A stretch of DNA of 64,000 nucleotides from Chryseobacterium sp. SORGH_AS_0447 (GTDB lineage Bacteria > Bacteroidota > Bacteroidia > Flavobacteriales > Weeksellaceae), in assembly GCF_030818695.1 (NCBI RefSeq), contig NZ_JAUTAR010000001.1, positions 3,466,501-3,530,500 on the forward strand, in the 5' to 3' direction. Under the pieces are notes generated by a model. That model was not told the DNA's origin. It worked only from the letters and a program-made list of their open reading frames with translations, and ran no database searches. Below, one piece after another: positions 1 through 8,636 of the stretch (position 1 is its first letter; each line of letters begins with the position of its first letter). The translations under genes were made by a program, and so were the position numbers.

Positions 1-237
1 GGCTGCTGAGCAGGTAGATCCGCCACTGATCAGCACGTCTTTTACCAGCTGGGTGATGCTGAAGCCGGATTCCGGATATGCGGCGGTATTTACATCTATA
101 AAAGCTCCGGCTTTCATATTTTCCGCAGTTTTTTTACTGGCTACTCCTTTGCTGTCCCTGTTTTGGGCTGAAAGGAAGCCTGCTGCAAAAACTAAAAACA
201 AAGCCAAAAATAAATTTTCTGTCCTCCTATTTAACAT
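1..237 (-). CDS. Secreted choice-of-anchor-L type protein, N-terminal fragment (cut by window edge)
   Basis: Only the first 79 codons are present; the rest lies beyond the left edge. The start is the ATG at 237. Residues 1-24 form a signal peptide (basic MLNRR, hydrophobic core, cleavage near SAQ). The following GAFIDVN, QLVKDVLI and GGSTCS segments match almost word for word the same region of the gene at 409-3030 (GVFIDVN, QLVKNVLI, GGSTCS), so the two are tandem paralogues. By that relation it is probably an exported T9SS cargo protein with a choice-of-anchor L domain; its C-terminal sorting domain cannot be seen here. Confidence 0.8.
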   Translation of the reverse strand, partial: MLNRRTENLFLALFLVFAAGFLSAQNRDSKGVASKKTAENMKAGAFIDVNTAAYPESGFSITQLVKDVLISGGSTCSAA

Positions 238-253
238 TTTATATTATTTTAAA

Positions 254-285
254 CAAAAATACTATTTTTTTTAATTGTATTTCAA
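254..285 (-). promoter_or_regulatory. Flavobacterial promoter for the gene starting at 237
   Basis: On the minus strand there is TTG (283-285), 21 bases, then TATTTTTG (254-261), matching TTG-N17..23-TAnnTTTG. The box ends 16 bases before the ATG. Confidence 0.6.
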
Positions 286-360
286 TTCCAAGCAAATTGC
301 GTTGTCACTAATACAATTAAATTTATCGTAAAAAGATTAATTTTCATTCTTTTAAAACGA

Positions 361-391
361 AAAAAAGACCAACAAATTGTCGGCCTTTTTT
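361..391 (-). terminator. Rho-independent terminator of the 409-3030 gene
   Basis: Read on the minus strand: AAAAAAGGCCGACA, short ATT loop, then TGTTGGTC and a T run, pairing with two G-U wobbles. It lies 18 bases past the stop codon. Confidence 0.75.
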
Positions 392-408
392 AGATATATT
401 AAAAAATA

Positions 409-3030
409 TTATTCAAAATTTTTCAGCAAGATCCATCCGGTTTTTACGACCGGCTTTTTGCTGGCTGGATCCTCAAAACTTACCTGATACCAATAAGAAG
501 CGGTATTAAGACGTTTCCCCTGAAAATATCCATCCCAATAAGGCTGCAGTTTGCTTTCCCGGTACACTTCTTTTCCATAACGGTCGAAGATGGAAGCTTT
601 GAAATCTTTATTATCATTTACTCCTCTGAAGTCGATGATGTCATTTACATTATCTCCGTTCGGCGTGATAACGTTTTTAATTACAAAGGTGAAATATTCC
701 AGAAAACCTACACAACTTGTATTTTTTACCCTAACCCTAATGGAAACTACCGTATTTCTCGGTACATTGGTAAAGGTATTTGAATTCTGCCACGTTAATC
801 CGTTATCTATTGAATATTCAAGCGAACCGTTACTCGGATTACTCGCGGTAAGGATCATGGTTCCGTTCTCGTTATAATTTACGTTAATGATTTCAGGAAT
901 AATCGCCTGAATAACCTGTACTGTAAATGTTTTTGAACATACTCCATTATCAATAACTACGGTATATGTTCCCGGCGTTCCTACAGAAATGGTCTGTGTA
1001 GACGCTCCTGTATTCCAAAGATAAGTGTAATTCGGTCCCGATCCGGCGTCCAATGTAATTTTGTCTCCCTGACAGATATAACCACCCTTCACATTAGAAA
1101 CAATAGCAGGTACTACTTCTATGGTAACTGTTGCTGGAGTAGCAGACTGGCAGCCATTGGCAGCAATTCCATTTACAGTGTAAGTTGTTGTTACATTCGG
1201 AGTAACTGTTTTTACTGCTCCGTTCCCTGAAAGGCCGGACCATACATAGGTAAGTGCGCCTGCAGCAGTAAGCACTACCGATTCGCCCTGACAGATTTTA
1301 TATCTTGGTGCAGTAAGTGTTACCACGGGCTTTACAAGATCTTCTAACACATTTACAGAAGCAGTAACTGTACAGGTAGCACCAGGCTGATACACTTTTG
1401 TAATCGTCAAGGTATAAGTACCTCCTTTATTAATTACCGGATTTGATGTGGTAGCCCCTGAAACAATATTTCCACCTGCAGAAGCTACCCAATTAAAGGT
1501 AGAACCTGTAGGATATACTGATGCTCCGGCATCCAGTGTAGTCTGTGGAGCAGCACAGGTAAGTTTTTGAGGAGTCGCAATAGTAGCTGTCATTTGCGGA
1601 GCTTTTACCAGCTGCAGCTGGGCTACTTTTGAACAGAATCCTTTTGCTACATTCACATAAATCGTCTGTCCGCCTGCGCTTGAAAAAGTGGTAGGGGTTG
1701 CAATGTTGGAATTATTTCCTGCTACGGCATCTGCCTGGGTTAAGTAATATTTAAATGTTACGCCGGTTGTGGTTGTTAAATACGGTTCTGCCTGGGTAAG
1801 ATTAAAAGTAGCGTTTCCTGCAGCATAACAGGCCGTGAGTGTCGCATTCTGTACAGTGGGCGATGTTCCGCCGATAATGGTGACCGTCGCGGAAGCCGGA
1901 CATGTACTTCCGGGAACCATTACTTTTACTTCATAAACTCCCGGTGTGGTCGCAACATAAGTACCGCTGGTCGCACCGGCAATAGCAACTCCGTCTTTAT
2001 ACCATTGGTAAGTAAGCCCAGTAACATTTGAAACCTGCGCTACCAAAGTTTGAGGGGTATTGTCGCACATATTAAGCGAACTCGGCAAAACTGCTCCGGT
2101 TCCATCCACAAGCTGGATTCCTATATCGAAAGAGCCTCCTTCGATAAATACAGCAGAATCATATGCGGTATCCCTAAAATCGGAAAGAACCATTTTGAAA
2201 TGATATGAAACGCCTGGGGTTACACTGGCAATAGCCGTTAAAGGAACCGTTCTTCCTTCATAATTCGTTACAATATTAGATGCAGAATTATATCCCGCAA
2301 AATAAGTTTCATTAATCGCAGGACATACTCCTGAAATGGCCGGATGAATATTGGTCATTGATACAGGACCTGCTCCTCCCGGCAAAACCGCTACATTCAC
2401 ATAAGGTCCTCCTGCAGTAGGCTTGATCAGCAATGCGAAAGCATCCGAATACTGGCAAGGAAAAGAACCTGTATATTCTTCAGAAGCGAAAATATAGTTG
2501 AATTTAACTTGGCTGGAATTCGGCACAAAATCAAATTCCAACATAACATTATCTTTATAGTGATCATCAGGATTGGTGCTGGTATTAGGGACTGCTGCCA
2601 AAAGATCAGGATCGTCCTGCCCTGCCCCAGTTACCAATGTGCTTACACTGGAAGCTACGTTCCCTGCCTGCCTTGCATAACCGGTTGTTAAAACAATCCC
2701 ATCCGTAAAAGGGAAATTGGTAGTTCCTTTATGAAAATATCCCCAAAACCTGTCGTTATTGGAAGTCGGCTGGTTTGGCGTTACCGTCACGTTTGTTACG
2801 TTTGGAACCGAACAGGTAGATCCGCCGTTGATCAGTACATTTTTTACAAGCTGCTCCGCTGTATAGGTTGACGGTGTATAACCGGCAGCATTTACATCGA
2901 TGAAAACACCGGCTTTATTGTTTACCGAGGTTACAATATTTTTAGGTGGTTTTCTCTGGCCAAGTAATGACGCTGAGAGGGTTAGAAACACTAAGATAAA
3001 ATAGTAGTTTTTCAGTCTATAATTTAACAT
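409..3030 (-). CDS. T9SS type B cargo protein with choice-of-anchor L and Ig-like domains
   Basis: 873 residues. A signal peptide covers residues 1-24. Residues about 40-300 form a choice-of-anchor L domain (GGSTCS, then a FDFVPNSSQVKFNYIFASEEY segment typical of that family). Several Ig/PKD-like repeats follow (about 310-700), with phrases such as CQGESVVLTA and CQGDKITLDAG. The last about 85 residues are a gliding-motility-associated C-terminal domain (NVITPNGDNVND, FDRYGKEVY, YWYQVSFED), the type B signal recognised by the type IX secretion system. It is therefore expected to be exported across the outer membrane and kept on the surface or released. Function is probably adhesive; the ligand is unknown. 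The fragment at 1-237 is a paralogue. Confidence 0.88.
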   Translation of the reverse strand: MLNYRLKNYYFILVFLTLSASLLGQRKPPKNIVTSVNNKAGVFIDVNAAGYTPSTYTAEQLVKNVLINGGSTCSVPNVTNVTVTPNQPTSNNDRFWGYFHKGTTNFPFTDGIVLTTGYARQAGNVASSVSTLVTGAGQDDPDLLAAVPNTSTNPDDHYKDNVMLEFDFVPNSSQVKFNYIFASEEYTGSFPCQYSDAFALLIKPTAGGPYVNVAVLPGGAGPVSMTNIHPAISGVCPAINETYFAGYNSASNIVTNYEGRTVPLTAIASVTPGVSYHFKMVLSDFRDTAYDSAVFIEGGSFDIGIQLVDGTGAVLPSSLNMCDNTPQTLVAQVSNVTGLTYQWYKDGVAIAGATSGTYVATTPGVYEVKVMVPGSTCPASATVTIIGGTSPTVQNATLTACYAAGNATFNLTQAEPYLTTTTGVTFKYYLTQADAVAGNNSNIATPTTFSSAGGQTIYVNVAKGFCSKVAQLQLVKAPQMTATIATPQKLTCAAPQTTLDAGASVYPTGSTFNWVASAGGNIVSGATTSNPVINKGGTYTLTITKVYQPGATCTVTASVNVLEDLVKPVVTLTAPRYKICQGESVVLTAAGALTYVWSGLSGNGAVKTVTPNVTTTYTVNGIAANGCQSATPATVTIEVVPAIVSNVKGGYICQGDKITLDAGSGPNYTYLWNTGASTQTISVGTPGTYTVVIDNGVCSKTFTVQVIQAIIPEIINVNYNENGTMILTASNPSNGSLEYSIDNGLTWQNSNTFTNVPRNTVVSIRVRVKNTSCVGFLEYFTFVIKNVITPNGDNVNDIIDFRGVNDNKDFKASIFDRYGKEVYRESKLQPYWDGYFQGKRLNTASYWYQVSFEDPASKKPVVKTGWILLKNFE

Positions 3031-3046
3031 TTTATTGTTGTTTGTT

Positions 3047-3054
3047 CAAAATTA
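3047..3054 (-). promoter_or_regulatory. -7 box TAATTTTG for the 409-3030 gene
   Basis: An exact TAnnTTTG match lies 16 bases upstream of the ATG at 3030. A TTG exists 24 bases further upstream (3079-3081), slightly beyond the usual spacing. Confidence 0.45.
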
Positions 3055-3155
3055 ATGATTTTTTTATTAAAATATTACCAAAATGGCGCTCATTTTATTA
3101 AAAATTTAAATCACCTTAAAAAATATATTTGTAAAGATAATATATCTGTATAAAC

Positions 3156-3187
3156 GAAAAAGACTGATAAAAATTATCAGCCTTTTC
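3156..3187 (-). terminator. Terminator of the DUF1003-like gene
   Basis: Minus strand: AAAAGGCTGATAA, TTTT loop, TATCAGTCTTTTT. Strong stem with one G-U pair and a T tail, 26 bases past the stop at 3214. Confidence 0.75.
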
Positions 3188-3213
3188 ATATATTTTGAGT
3201 CGTTATAAAGTAT

Positions 3214-3744
3214 TTATTCCTTTTTAAGCTCGTCGATTTTATTCTGCAGTTCTTCGATTTTATCTTTCAAAGCTTTTATTTCGTTCTTATTAGAGCTTAC
3301 ATTGCTTTTGAGCATCACATTTTTAGCCCTTTCGCTGTGATCTTCGTCATCCTCCTCCTCATTAATTTCCTCAATATCTTCCTGGATATCTTCGATATCT
3401 TCGTTAATCTCTTCAATATCTTCACTGATTTCTTCAATGTCCTCGCTGATCTCCTCAATATCTTCCTGGATGTCCTCGATATCCTCCTGGATGTCTTCAA
3501 TCTTTTCGTGGCTCTTGTTTACCGACATCTGAATGAAGATAGCCAGATAAATAGCTTCCAGCGAAACCACCGTCGTCAGGATCAGCAGCATTTTATCAAA
3601 TTCCACCAGGTGCAGCACCGGTAAAAGGAAAGAAATAATAAAGAATAAAGTATGAGCGATGAGTGATGGTATAGAGCCTATCCACCAGGTGATGCCGTTT
3701 GCAATTTTTTCTAAAGCTTCTGTTTTTTCCTCGTACTTTTTCAT
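3214..3744 (-). CDS. DUF1003-like membrane protein with acidic heptad-repeat tail
   Basis: 176 residues. Two membrane helices (about 29-48 and 52-72) carry the pattern LILTTVVSLEAIYLAIFIQMSVN, close to the conserved DUF1003 segment (VSLEAIFLS..MISQNR). Residues 82-130 are seven near-perfect heptads of the form I-E-(D/E)-I-(Q/S/N)-E-D, followed by an acidic stretch and a second predicted coiled coil (residues 155-175). The tail should form a long, very acidic cytoplasmic coiled coil. The start lies 14 bases downstream of the stop of the TIGR02757 gene, so the two are probably co-transcribed. Function is unknown; family assignment rests on the membrane segment only. Confidence 0.7.
   Translation of the reverse strand: MKKYEEKTEALEKIANGITWWIGSIPSLIAHTLFFIISFLLPVLHLVEFDKMLLILTTVVSLEAIYLAIFIQMSVNKSHEKIEDIQEDIEDIQEDIEEISEDIEEISEDIEEINEDIEDIQEDIEEINEEEDDEDHSERAKNVMLKSNVSSNKNEIKALKDKIEELQNKIDELKKE
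3355..3501 (-). repeat. Seven tandem 21-bp units encoding heptads
   Basis: The 147 bp coding for residues 82-130 are seven imperfect 21-bp units, in phase with the protein heptad. Such a tract could gain or lose units by slippage without changing the reading frame. Confidence 0.75.
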
Positions 3745-3758
3745 TGTGTTCTGTTTTT

Positions 3759-4532
3759 TTATAACAATTCTTTGGTCACTCCCAAACCGAAAAGGGCAAA
3801 ATCATATTTTGCGGGATCTTTATCGTCAAACGTTCTGATCACTAGATCCAGTTCTTCGACGGTTTTCCAGTCGTTCTGTTTTCTGGAGATCAGTCCTAAT
3901 TTACGGGAAATATTCCCCGTATGCACATCAAGCGGAATCGACAAATACTTCGGATCAATTTTTTCCCAGATCCCAAAATCCACGCCGCGCTTGTCTTTAC
4001 GGACCATCCAGCGAAGAAACATAATGATTCTTTTCGTGGAAGAATTTTTATAAGGCGAACTTACGTGCTTATGGCTCCGATGTTTTTCAATTCCCAGAAA
4101 ACGCGCTCTGAACCGCTCGATAGCATGTCCGAAATTGGTCTCCGCATCCTGGACGGCAAATAGATCTTCCAGACTTTCATTTTTAGTATAGATCTTATTA
4201 AACTGCCTGATGAAATAAACAAAGTCTTCTCCGTTGAACGTCCTGTGAATGCTTTTATCCTCTATTCCTTTTAAATCTTTTTCCGAATGGTTCAGTATAA
4301 AATCATACGGTGAGTTTCCCATAATATCCAGCATCTTATCCGCTGATTTAATAATGGCTTTACGGTTTCCCCATGAGATGGTCGCTGCCAGAAATCCTGC
4401 AATTTCAATATCCTGCTGTAAGGAAAAACGGTGCGGGATCTGGATCGGATCATTCGCTATAAATTCCGGATGGTTGTACTGATCCGCCTTTTCATCTAAG
4501 AAGATTTTTAATTCTTCAAACTTCAACATCAT
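3759..4532 (-). CDS. TIGR02757 family protein (DUF2400)
   Basis: 257 residues, a normal length for the family. Recognisable segments include NDPIQIPHRF near the N terminus, the GFLAATISWGNRKAI helix, FRRWMVRKD-like text (LRWMVRKDKRGVDFG, about residue 173) and a C-terminal DVHTGNISRKLGL segment. The family is conserved in Bacteroidota and has no established biochemical role; remote similarity to HhH-GPD DNA glycosylases is sometimes proposed. The gene starts 4 bases after the stop of the tRNase Z gene, so it is very probably in the same operon. The start has two adjacent ATG codons; either is possible. Confidence 0.8.
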   Translation of the reverse strand: MMLKFEELKIFLDEKADQYNHPEFIANDPIQIPHRFSLQQDIEIAGFLAATISWGNRKAIIKSADKMLDIMGNSPYDFILNHSEKDLKGIEDKSIHRTFNGEDFVYFIRQFNKIYTKNESLEDLFAVQDAETNFGHAIERFRARFLGIEKHRSHKHVSSPYKNSSTKRIIMFLRWMVRKDKRGVDFGIWEKIDPKYLSIPLDVHTGNISRKLGLISRKQNDWKTVEELDLVIRTFDDKDPAKYDFALFGLGVTKELL

Positions 4533-4536
4533 TTTT

Positions 4537-5451
4537 TTAAATTTTTACGGGTTCCAACGCTTTCGGTAAAAAAGTATTCGGAAAAATGGTCCTCGCTTCG
4601 TCCGTAAACACCGTTAAATCTCCATACCTGTTGGAAAAATGTCCCAGTATAAGTTTACCGACCTCAGCTTTCTGTGCGATGACAGCAGCTTCACGGGCGG
4701 TTGTATGGCCTGTGTAATCGGCCATTTCTTTAAGATCGTGCAGAAAGGTAGCTTCATGATACAATACCGTCGCATTTTTTATAATCGGGATTACGCTTTC
4801 CAGGTACCGTGTATCGCTGCAGAAGGCATAAGAGACAGGCGGGGCAGGATCCACCGTCAGGATTTCATTTTTAAGGACATAACCGTCGCTCAGAACAAAA
4901 TCCTTCCCTGCTTTCAAATTATGATAGTCACAGGTCTCAATTTCATTGTATTTGGCGATTTCCTTCATGTTCAGATGGCGATCTTTGGTCTTTTCCTTAA
5001 ACAGATAACCGTTGCAGTAAATCCTGTGGTCCAAAGGAATGGTATAGACCTCTACCCGGTTGTCTTCATAAATTTTTTCCGAATAGTTTTTATCCAACTC
5101 GTGATACACCACTTCAAAACCGCGGTGGGTTTCCGTAATGGTGAAAATGGTTTCCAGCATTTTTTTAATGCCTTTCGGGCCGTAAACATGCAGCGGTGTT
5201 TCCCTTCCCAGCAGCCTGAAAGAGGCAATAAGCCCCGGTAAGCCAAAACAATGGTCGCCATGAAGATGGGAAATAAAAATATGATTGATCTTCGAAAATT
5301 TTGCCTTTGCTTTTCTCAGCTGCACCTGCGTTCCTTCCCCGCAATCGATCAGGAAAGACCGTTCTTCCATTTCCAGGAACTGGGCGGTCGGAGAAGAATT
5401 AACGGTAGGAATCGCCGAATTAAAGCCTAATATGGTTAAATAAGTACTCAA
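4537..5451 (-). CDS. rnz: Ribonuclease Z (tRNA 3' processing endonuclease), TTG start
   Basis: 304 residues, the usual length for a short-form tRNase Z. Metallo-beta-lactamase motif HLHGDH at residues 62-67 gives the zinc ligands; DCGEGTQVQL (36-45), the SDTRY segment and GHTTAREAA further on are typical of RNase Z. The enzyme cuts precursor tRNAs after the discriminator base so that CCA can be added. No ATG lies between the upstream in-frame stop (5461-5463) and the conserved MSTYLTILG start, so translation begins at the TTG at 5449-5451. First gene of a likely operon with the TIGR02757 and DUF1003-like genes downstream. Confidence 0.9.
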   Translation of the reverse strand: MSTYLTILGFNSAIPTVNSSPTAQFLEMEERSFLIDCGEGTQVQLRKAKAKFSKINHIFISHLHGDHCFGLPGLIASFRLLGRETPLHVYGPKGIKKMLETIFTITETHRGFEVVYHELDKNYSEKIYEDNRVEVYTIPLDHRIYCNGYLFKEKTKDRHLNMKEIAKYNEIETCDYHNLKAGKDFVLSDGYVLKNEILTVDPAPPVSYAFCSDTRYLESVIPIIKNATVLYHEATFLHDLKEMADYTGHTTAREAAVIAQKAEVGKLILGHFSNRYGDLTVFTDEARTIFPNTFLPKALEPVKI

Positions 5452-5472
5452 ATCGATAGTTTATTATATACA

Positions 5473-5480
5473 CAAATGTA
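5473..5480 (-). promoter_or_regulatory. -7 box TACATTTG for rnz
   Basis: Exact TAnnTTTG match, 21 bases upstream of the TTG start. No TTG element at the expected distance was seen. Confidence 0.45.
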
Positions 5481-5561
5481 CGGATTAAGGTTCAGATTAA
5501 GGTTGAGGCAAAAGCTGAAACTCAGATTAGAAGCCGAATATACATTACCTCAAGCTTTGCC

Positions 5562-6149
5562 TTAGCCTTTATTCTTCAGAAACTCTAGAAACAAATCCAG
5601 TGCCTGTTTTCTGTGGCTGATCTTATTTTTATCCTGAGGTTCCATTTCTGCAAACGTCATGTCATATCCTTCCGGAACAAAAATCGGGTCGTAACCAAAG
5701 CCCTTGAAACCTTTGTTTTCTTCCAGCAGATTGCCGTGAACCCTTCCGTCGAAATATTTGGCTCCGTTTTCATCATAATAACATAAAACGGTAATGAAAT
5801 AAGCTTTCCTGTTTTTAATGCCTTCCATTTCGCCGAGCACTTTTTCAATGTTTTTGGCAAAATCGTGGTCTCCCGCATACCGTGCAGAGAAAATCCCAGG
5901 TCTTCCATCCAAATATTCTACCACCAGGCCGCTGTCGTCTCCCAAGCTTGGAATACCTGTTTTTTCGAAGCAATATTTCGCTTTAATCAGCGCATTGGCA
6001 TTAAAGGAATCGCCATCTTCAACAATCTCCTCGTGAATATTGTAATCCGTAAGACTTTTAACAACAAAATCATCGCCTAAAATCTGTTGGATCTCCTCTT
6101 TTTTATGTATGTTGTGTGTAGCAACCAGTAATTCCATCTCCGTTTTCAT
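5562..6149 (-). CDS. rdgB: Non-canonical purine NTP pyrophosphatase (RdgB/HAM1)
   Basis: 195 residues. The N-terminal LVATHN-x-HK motif (8-16), EDGDSFNANALIKA (46-59), GDDSGLVVEYLDGRPGIFSARYAG (about 70-93) and the C-terminal GFGYDPIF and SHRKQAL segments are all diagnostic of Ham1 proteins. The enzyme hydrolyses dITP, XTP and similar deaminated purine nucleotides to monophosphates, keeping them out of DNA and RNA. The ATG at 6149 is used; a second Met at codon 5 would also fit. It lies just upstream of rnz in the same direction with a 110-bp gap containing a weak inverted repeat. Confidence 0.93.
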   Translation of the reverse strand: MKTEMELLVATHNIHKKEEIQQILGDDFVVKSLTDYNIHEEIVEDGDSFNANALIKAKYCFEKTGIPSLGDDSGLVVEYLDGRPGIFSARYAGDHDFAKNIEKVLGEMEGIKNRKAYFITVLCYYDENGAKYFDGRVHGNLLEENKGFKGFGYDPIFVPEGYDMTFAEMEPQDKNKISHRKQALDLFLEFLKNKG

Positions 6150-6252
6150 TTAATTTATATTTTATTTAAACACAAAATGCACCAATAATTTTCACAAAGA
6201 ACTCGAATATTAGAAGTGAAAGATGCAGCAAAAATTTATTAGTAATCAGATT

Positions 6253-7080
6253 TTACATTTCAGAATAGTGAATTTTATACCTTCTCATAAACAGGTAAAA
6301 GAATAAGCAAAAAAGGATAATTCCCATTCCCAATATCATCCATTCGGATATTTTAAAAGCATCCGCGAAGCTTTCATTTTTAGTATAGGTAATAAGTAAG
6401 GTAGAACATAAATTGTTGAAGCCATGAAGCAGCATCGGCAGCAACAGTGATTTTGTTTTGTAATAAACTACGCCCAAGATACAGCCCAACAGTACAGCTC
6501 CGACAAACTGCCACGGATTCCCGTGGATCACCCCAAAAATAACGGAAGCTGAAATGATGGCTTTCCAGGGCTCCATGCCCTTATTCATCAATCCTTTCTG
6601 GATAATCCCCCTGAAAATAATTTCTTCGAAAATCGGGGCACAGATCACCGCTGTAATAATCATAACCACCGGATCATCGGTGAGTTTATCCATCAGCTGG
6701 GTGAAAAACTCGTAATATTTCCCGAAAAAAGGTCCTGTTGTGGGAATCTGTGAGGTGATGAATTCCGAAATGAACATCATCCCGAGCATCATCGGAAAAA
6801 TGAGAAGATAAGTATAAAAGTTCGTCGGCGAAAAATTGAAATTAAGCTTTTTCCCCGTTGTCCTGCGTACGATAAAAAAATCAAAGAAAGCAATAGCCGA
6901 AACAAATCCTGCCGCATTGGTCAGCATAAAGAACCAATCCCTGTATTGAAGGTTTTCTTTAAAAGTAAACATCCAGAAGACATTGAAGAAAGAAGTAACC
7001 ATGGTTCCGGCGAATAATCCAGCCAGCAGCACCAGGCCTCCGATCCATGTAAAGGTATACTTCGGATATTTATTTTCCAT
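6253..7080 (-). CDS. CPBP family intramembrane glutamic endopeptidase
   Basis: 275 residues with six to seven hydrophobic segments. The CAAX/Abi protease motifs are present: EEIIFRG at residues 152-158 (E152, E153, R157), a histidine in VIHGNPW (H186) and a third motif LLPMLLHGFNN (H219). Members of this family cleave membrane-embedded or prenylated substrates; in bacteria some provide bacteriocin self-immunity, but the substrate here is unknown. Single gene, transcribed away from the MFS gene. Confidence 0.85.
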   Translation of the reverse strand: MENKYPKYTFTWIGGLVLLAGLFAGTMVTSFFNVFWMFTFKENLQYRDWFFMLTNAAGFVSAIAFFDFFIVRRTTGKKLNFNFSPTNFYTYLLIFPMMLGMMFISEFITSQIPTTGPFFGKYYEFFTQLMDKLTDDPVVMIITAVICAPIFEEIIFRGIIQKGLMNKGMEPWKAIISASVIFGVIHGNPWQFVGAVLLGCILGVVYYKTKSLLLPMLLHGFNNLCSTLLITYTKNESFADAFKISEWMILGMGIILFCLFFYLFMRRYKIHYSEM

Positions 7081-7106
7081 AGAGAATCGATGATTTTAAT
7101 TTCAAA

Positions 7107-7114
7107 CAAAGATA
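7107..7114 (-). promoter_or_regulatory. -7 box TATCTTTG for the CPBP protease gene
   Basis: Exact TAnnTTTG match, 26 bases upstream of the ATG at 7080; no well-spaced TTG element seen. Confidence 0.45.
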
Positions 7115-7213
7115 AATCAAATTATGGGAAAAGAGAATTCCGGCAAAAGAATTGCCTGTAAAACCTCATGCATTTTTTACACCACCATATCATGGAATCT
7201 GTTTTGTATAAAG

Positions 7214-7221
7214 TAACTTTG
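7214..7221 (+). promoter_or_regulatory. -7 box TAACTTTG for the MFS gene
   Basis: Exact TAnnTTTG match 17 bases upstream of the ATG at 7239. Confidence 0.5.
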
Positions 7222-7238
7222 CTGTTTAATTTTTTACC

Positions 7239-8426
7239 ATGGATAGATTAGTCAACCGGCCCGAAAGGGTTAACTTATCCTTACTTACCTATGTCTGTTT
7301 TACGTTCTTAGGGTATTTTGTTATAGGATTATCACTGTCTGTCCTTCCTATTTTTATCAATAAGAGTTTAGGATTCAGCCTTGTAGTTGCAGGACTGGTG
7401 ATCAGCCTACAGTATGTTTCCACTTTCTTCCTGAGGGCGTATTCCGGGAAGATTATTGACGGTAAAGGTCCAAAACCGGCCGTCCTTTACAGCATGCTTG
7501 GTTTTTCCCTTACCGGAATTTTCCTGATCGCGGCTTATTATTTTAAAGCTTCGCCTTACCTGAGCCTGATATTCCTGATCATTACACGGCTGCTTACCGG
7601 CTGTGCAGAAGGATTGGTCGGGGCAAGCCCCATCAACTGGGCGATTATGGCGGTCGGTGAAGAACATACGGCCAAAGTTATCTCTTATAACGGCGTGGCC
7701 TCTTATGGCGCTCTGGCTATCGGCGCATCTCTGGGAATTACCATTGAACAAGATTTTAGCCTGTACGGTATCGGGATTCTCTCGATTATTTTAGGAATTG
7801 CAGGATTTTTATATGCTCGGACAAAAGAAAATAAAACAAATATTCACGTTCAGGAAGCCCAGTCTTTCTGGAAAGTACTAAGGAAGGTCGCTCCTTTCGG
7901 TGCTTGTCTTGCGTTGGGCGGTCTCGGTTTTGCCAGTATATCGACATTCATTACACTGTATTATAATTATTTTCACTGGAACAATGGCGCACTGTGCCTA
8001 AGTGTTTTCGGCGGACTGTTCGTTATCGGCAGACTGGTATTCAGTAATGTTATTAAAAATTACGGCGGGATCAACGTAGCCATTGTTTGTCTCCTGGTGG
8101 AAACTATCGGCCTGCTGATCATCGCTTTCGGAACAGATCCTGAGATGGCTCTCGTCGGGGCAGGAATTACAGGCCTGGGATTTTCACTGATTTTCCCGGC
8201 ATTGGGTGTAGTAGCGATTAACAGCGTTCCGGCCTCTAACCAGGGATCTGCATTGGCAGGATACGGGCTTTTCATTGATCTGTCGTTAGGAGTTGCCGGT
8301 CCGCTGATCGGCGGAGTAGCGGATATTTACGGGATGGTTTATATTTTCCCATTTAGTGCCGGAATGGTGTTTATTGGTTTGGGGTTAGCTTTTCTACTGA
8401 AAAAGAGATCGAATTTGAAAATTTAA
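7239..8426 (+). CDS. MFS transporter (YfcJ/YhhS-like)
   Basis: 395 residues with about 12 hydrophobic segments, the normal size for the major facilitator superfamily. The cytoplasmic loop between helices 2 and 3 reads RAYSGKIIDGKGPKP, the MFS signature in the form seen in the YfcJ/YhhS arabinose-efflux-like group; LTGCAEGLVGASPINW follows in helix 4. It should be an inner-membrane proton-driven exporter of an unknown small molecule. No regulator or partner gene is adjacent. A -7 box lies at 7214-7221. Confidence 0.85.
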   Translation: MDRLVNRPERVNLSLLTYVCFTFLGYFVIGLSLSVLPIFINKSLGFSLVVAGLVISLQYVSTFFLRAYSGKIIDGKGPKPAVLYSMLGFSLTGIFLIAAYYFKASPYLSLIFLIITRLLTGCAEGLVGASPINWAIMAVGEEHTAKVISYNGVASYGALAIGASLGITIEQDFSLYGIGILSIILGIAGFLYARTKENKTNIHVQEAQSFWKVLRKVAPFGACLALGGLGFASISTFITLYYNYFHWNNGALCLSVFGGLFVIGRLVFSNVIKNYGGINVAIVCLLVETIGLLIIAFGTDPEMALVGAGITGLGFSLIFPALGVVAINSVPASNQGSALAGYGLFIDLSLGVAGPLIGGVADIYGMVYIFPFSAGMVFIGLGLAFLLKKRSNLKI

Positions 8427-8487
8427 GCAGAAATCAGGTTAATGGGCTGGAAGAGGGAGGCTGGAAGTTTTTTCTGTCAGAGCTAAC

Positions 8488-8556
8488 CACGAATGGTTTC
8501 ACGGATGTACACGATTATTTATTGTGAAAATCGTAAAAGAATTCGTGCCATTCGTG
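8488..8556. repeat. Intergenic inverted repeat CACGAATGG / CCATTCGTG
   Basis: Two 9-bp arms (8488-8496 and 8548-8556) pair perfectly across a 51-bp loop between the MFS gene and prfC. The local GGCTGGAAG words (8449-8468) recur at 13103-13130, which suggests short dispersed intergenic repeats rather than a gene-specific site. Confidence 0.4.
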
Positions 8557-8636
8557 TTTAGTTAAAAAAACTAAAGTTGGAAATCGATTTTCAGGATTCG
8601 ACAAAATTCACGATTTTTGCAACTTCAAAATACGAT

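Noticed and set aside
3337-3624. Repetitive hydrophobic frame on the plus strand (FLDIFDIF repeats)
   Set aside because: Mirror image of the acidic heptad repeats of the DUF1003-like gene; shadow frame.
8577-8636. TTG start giving prfC 20 extra residues
   Set aside because: The ATG at 8637 begins the conserved RF3 N terminus; the extra residues do not fit the family.
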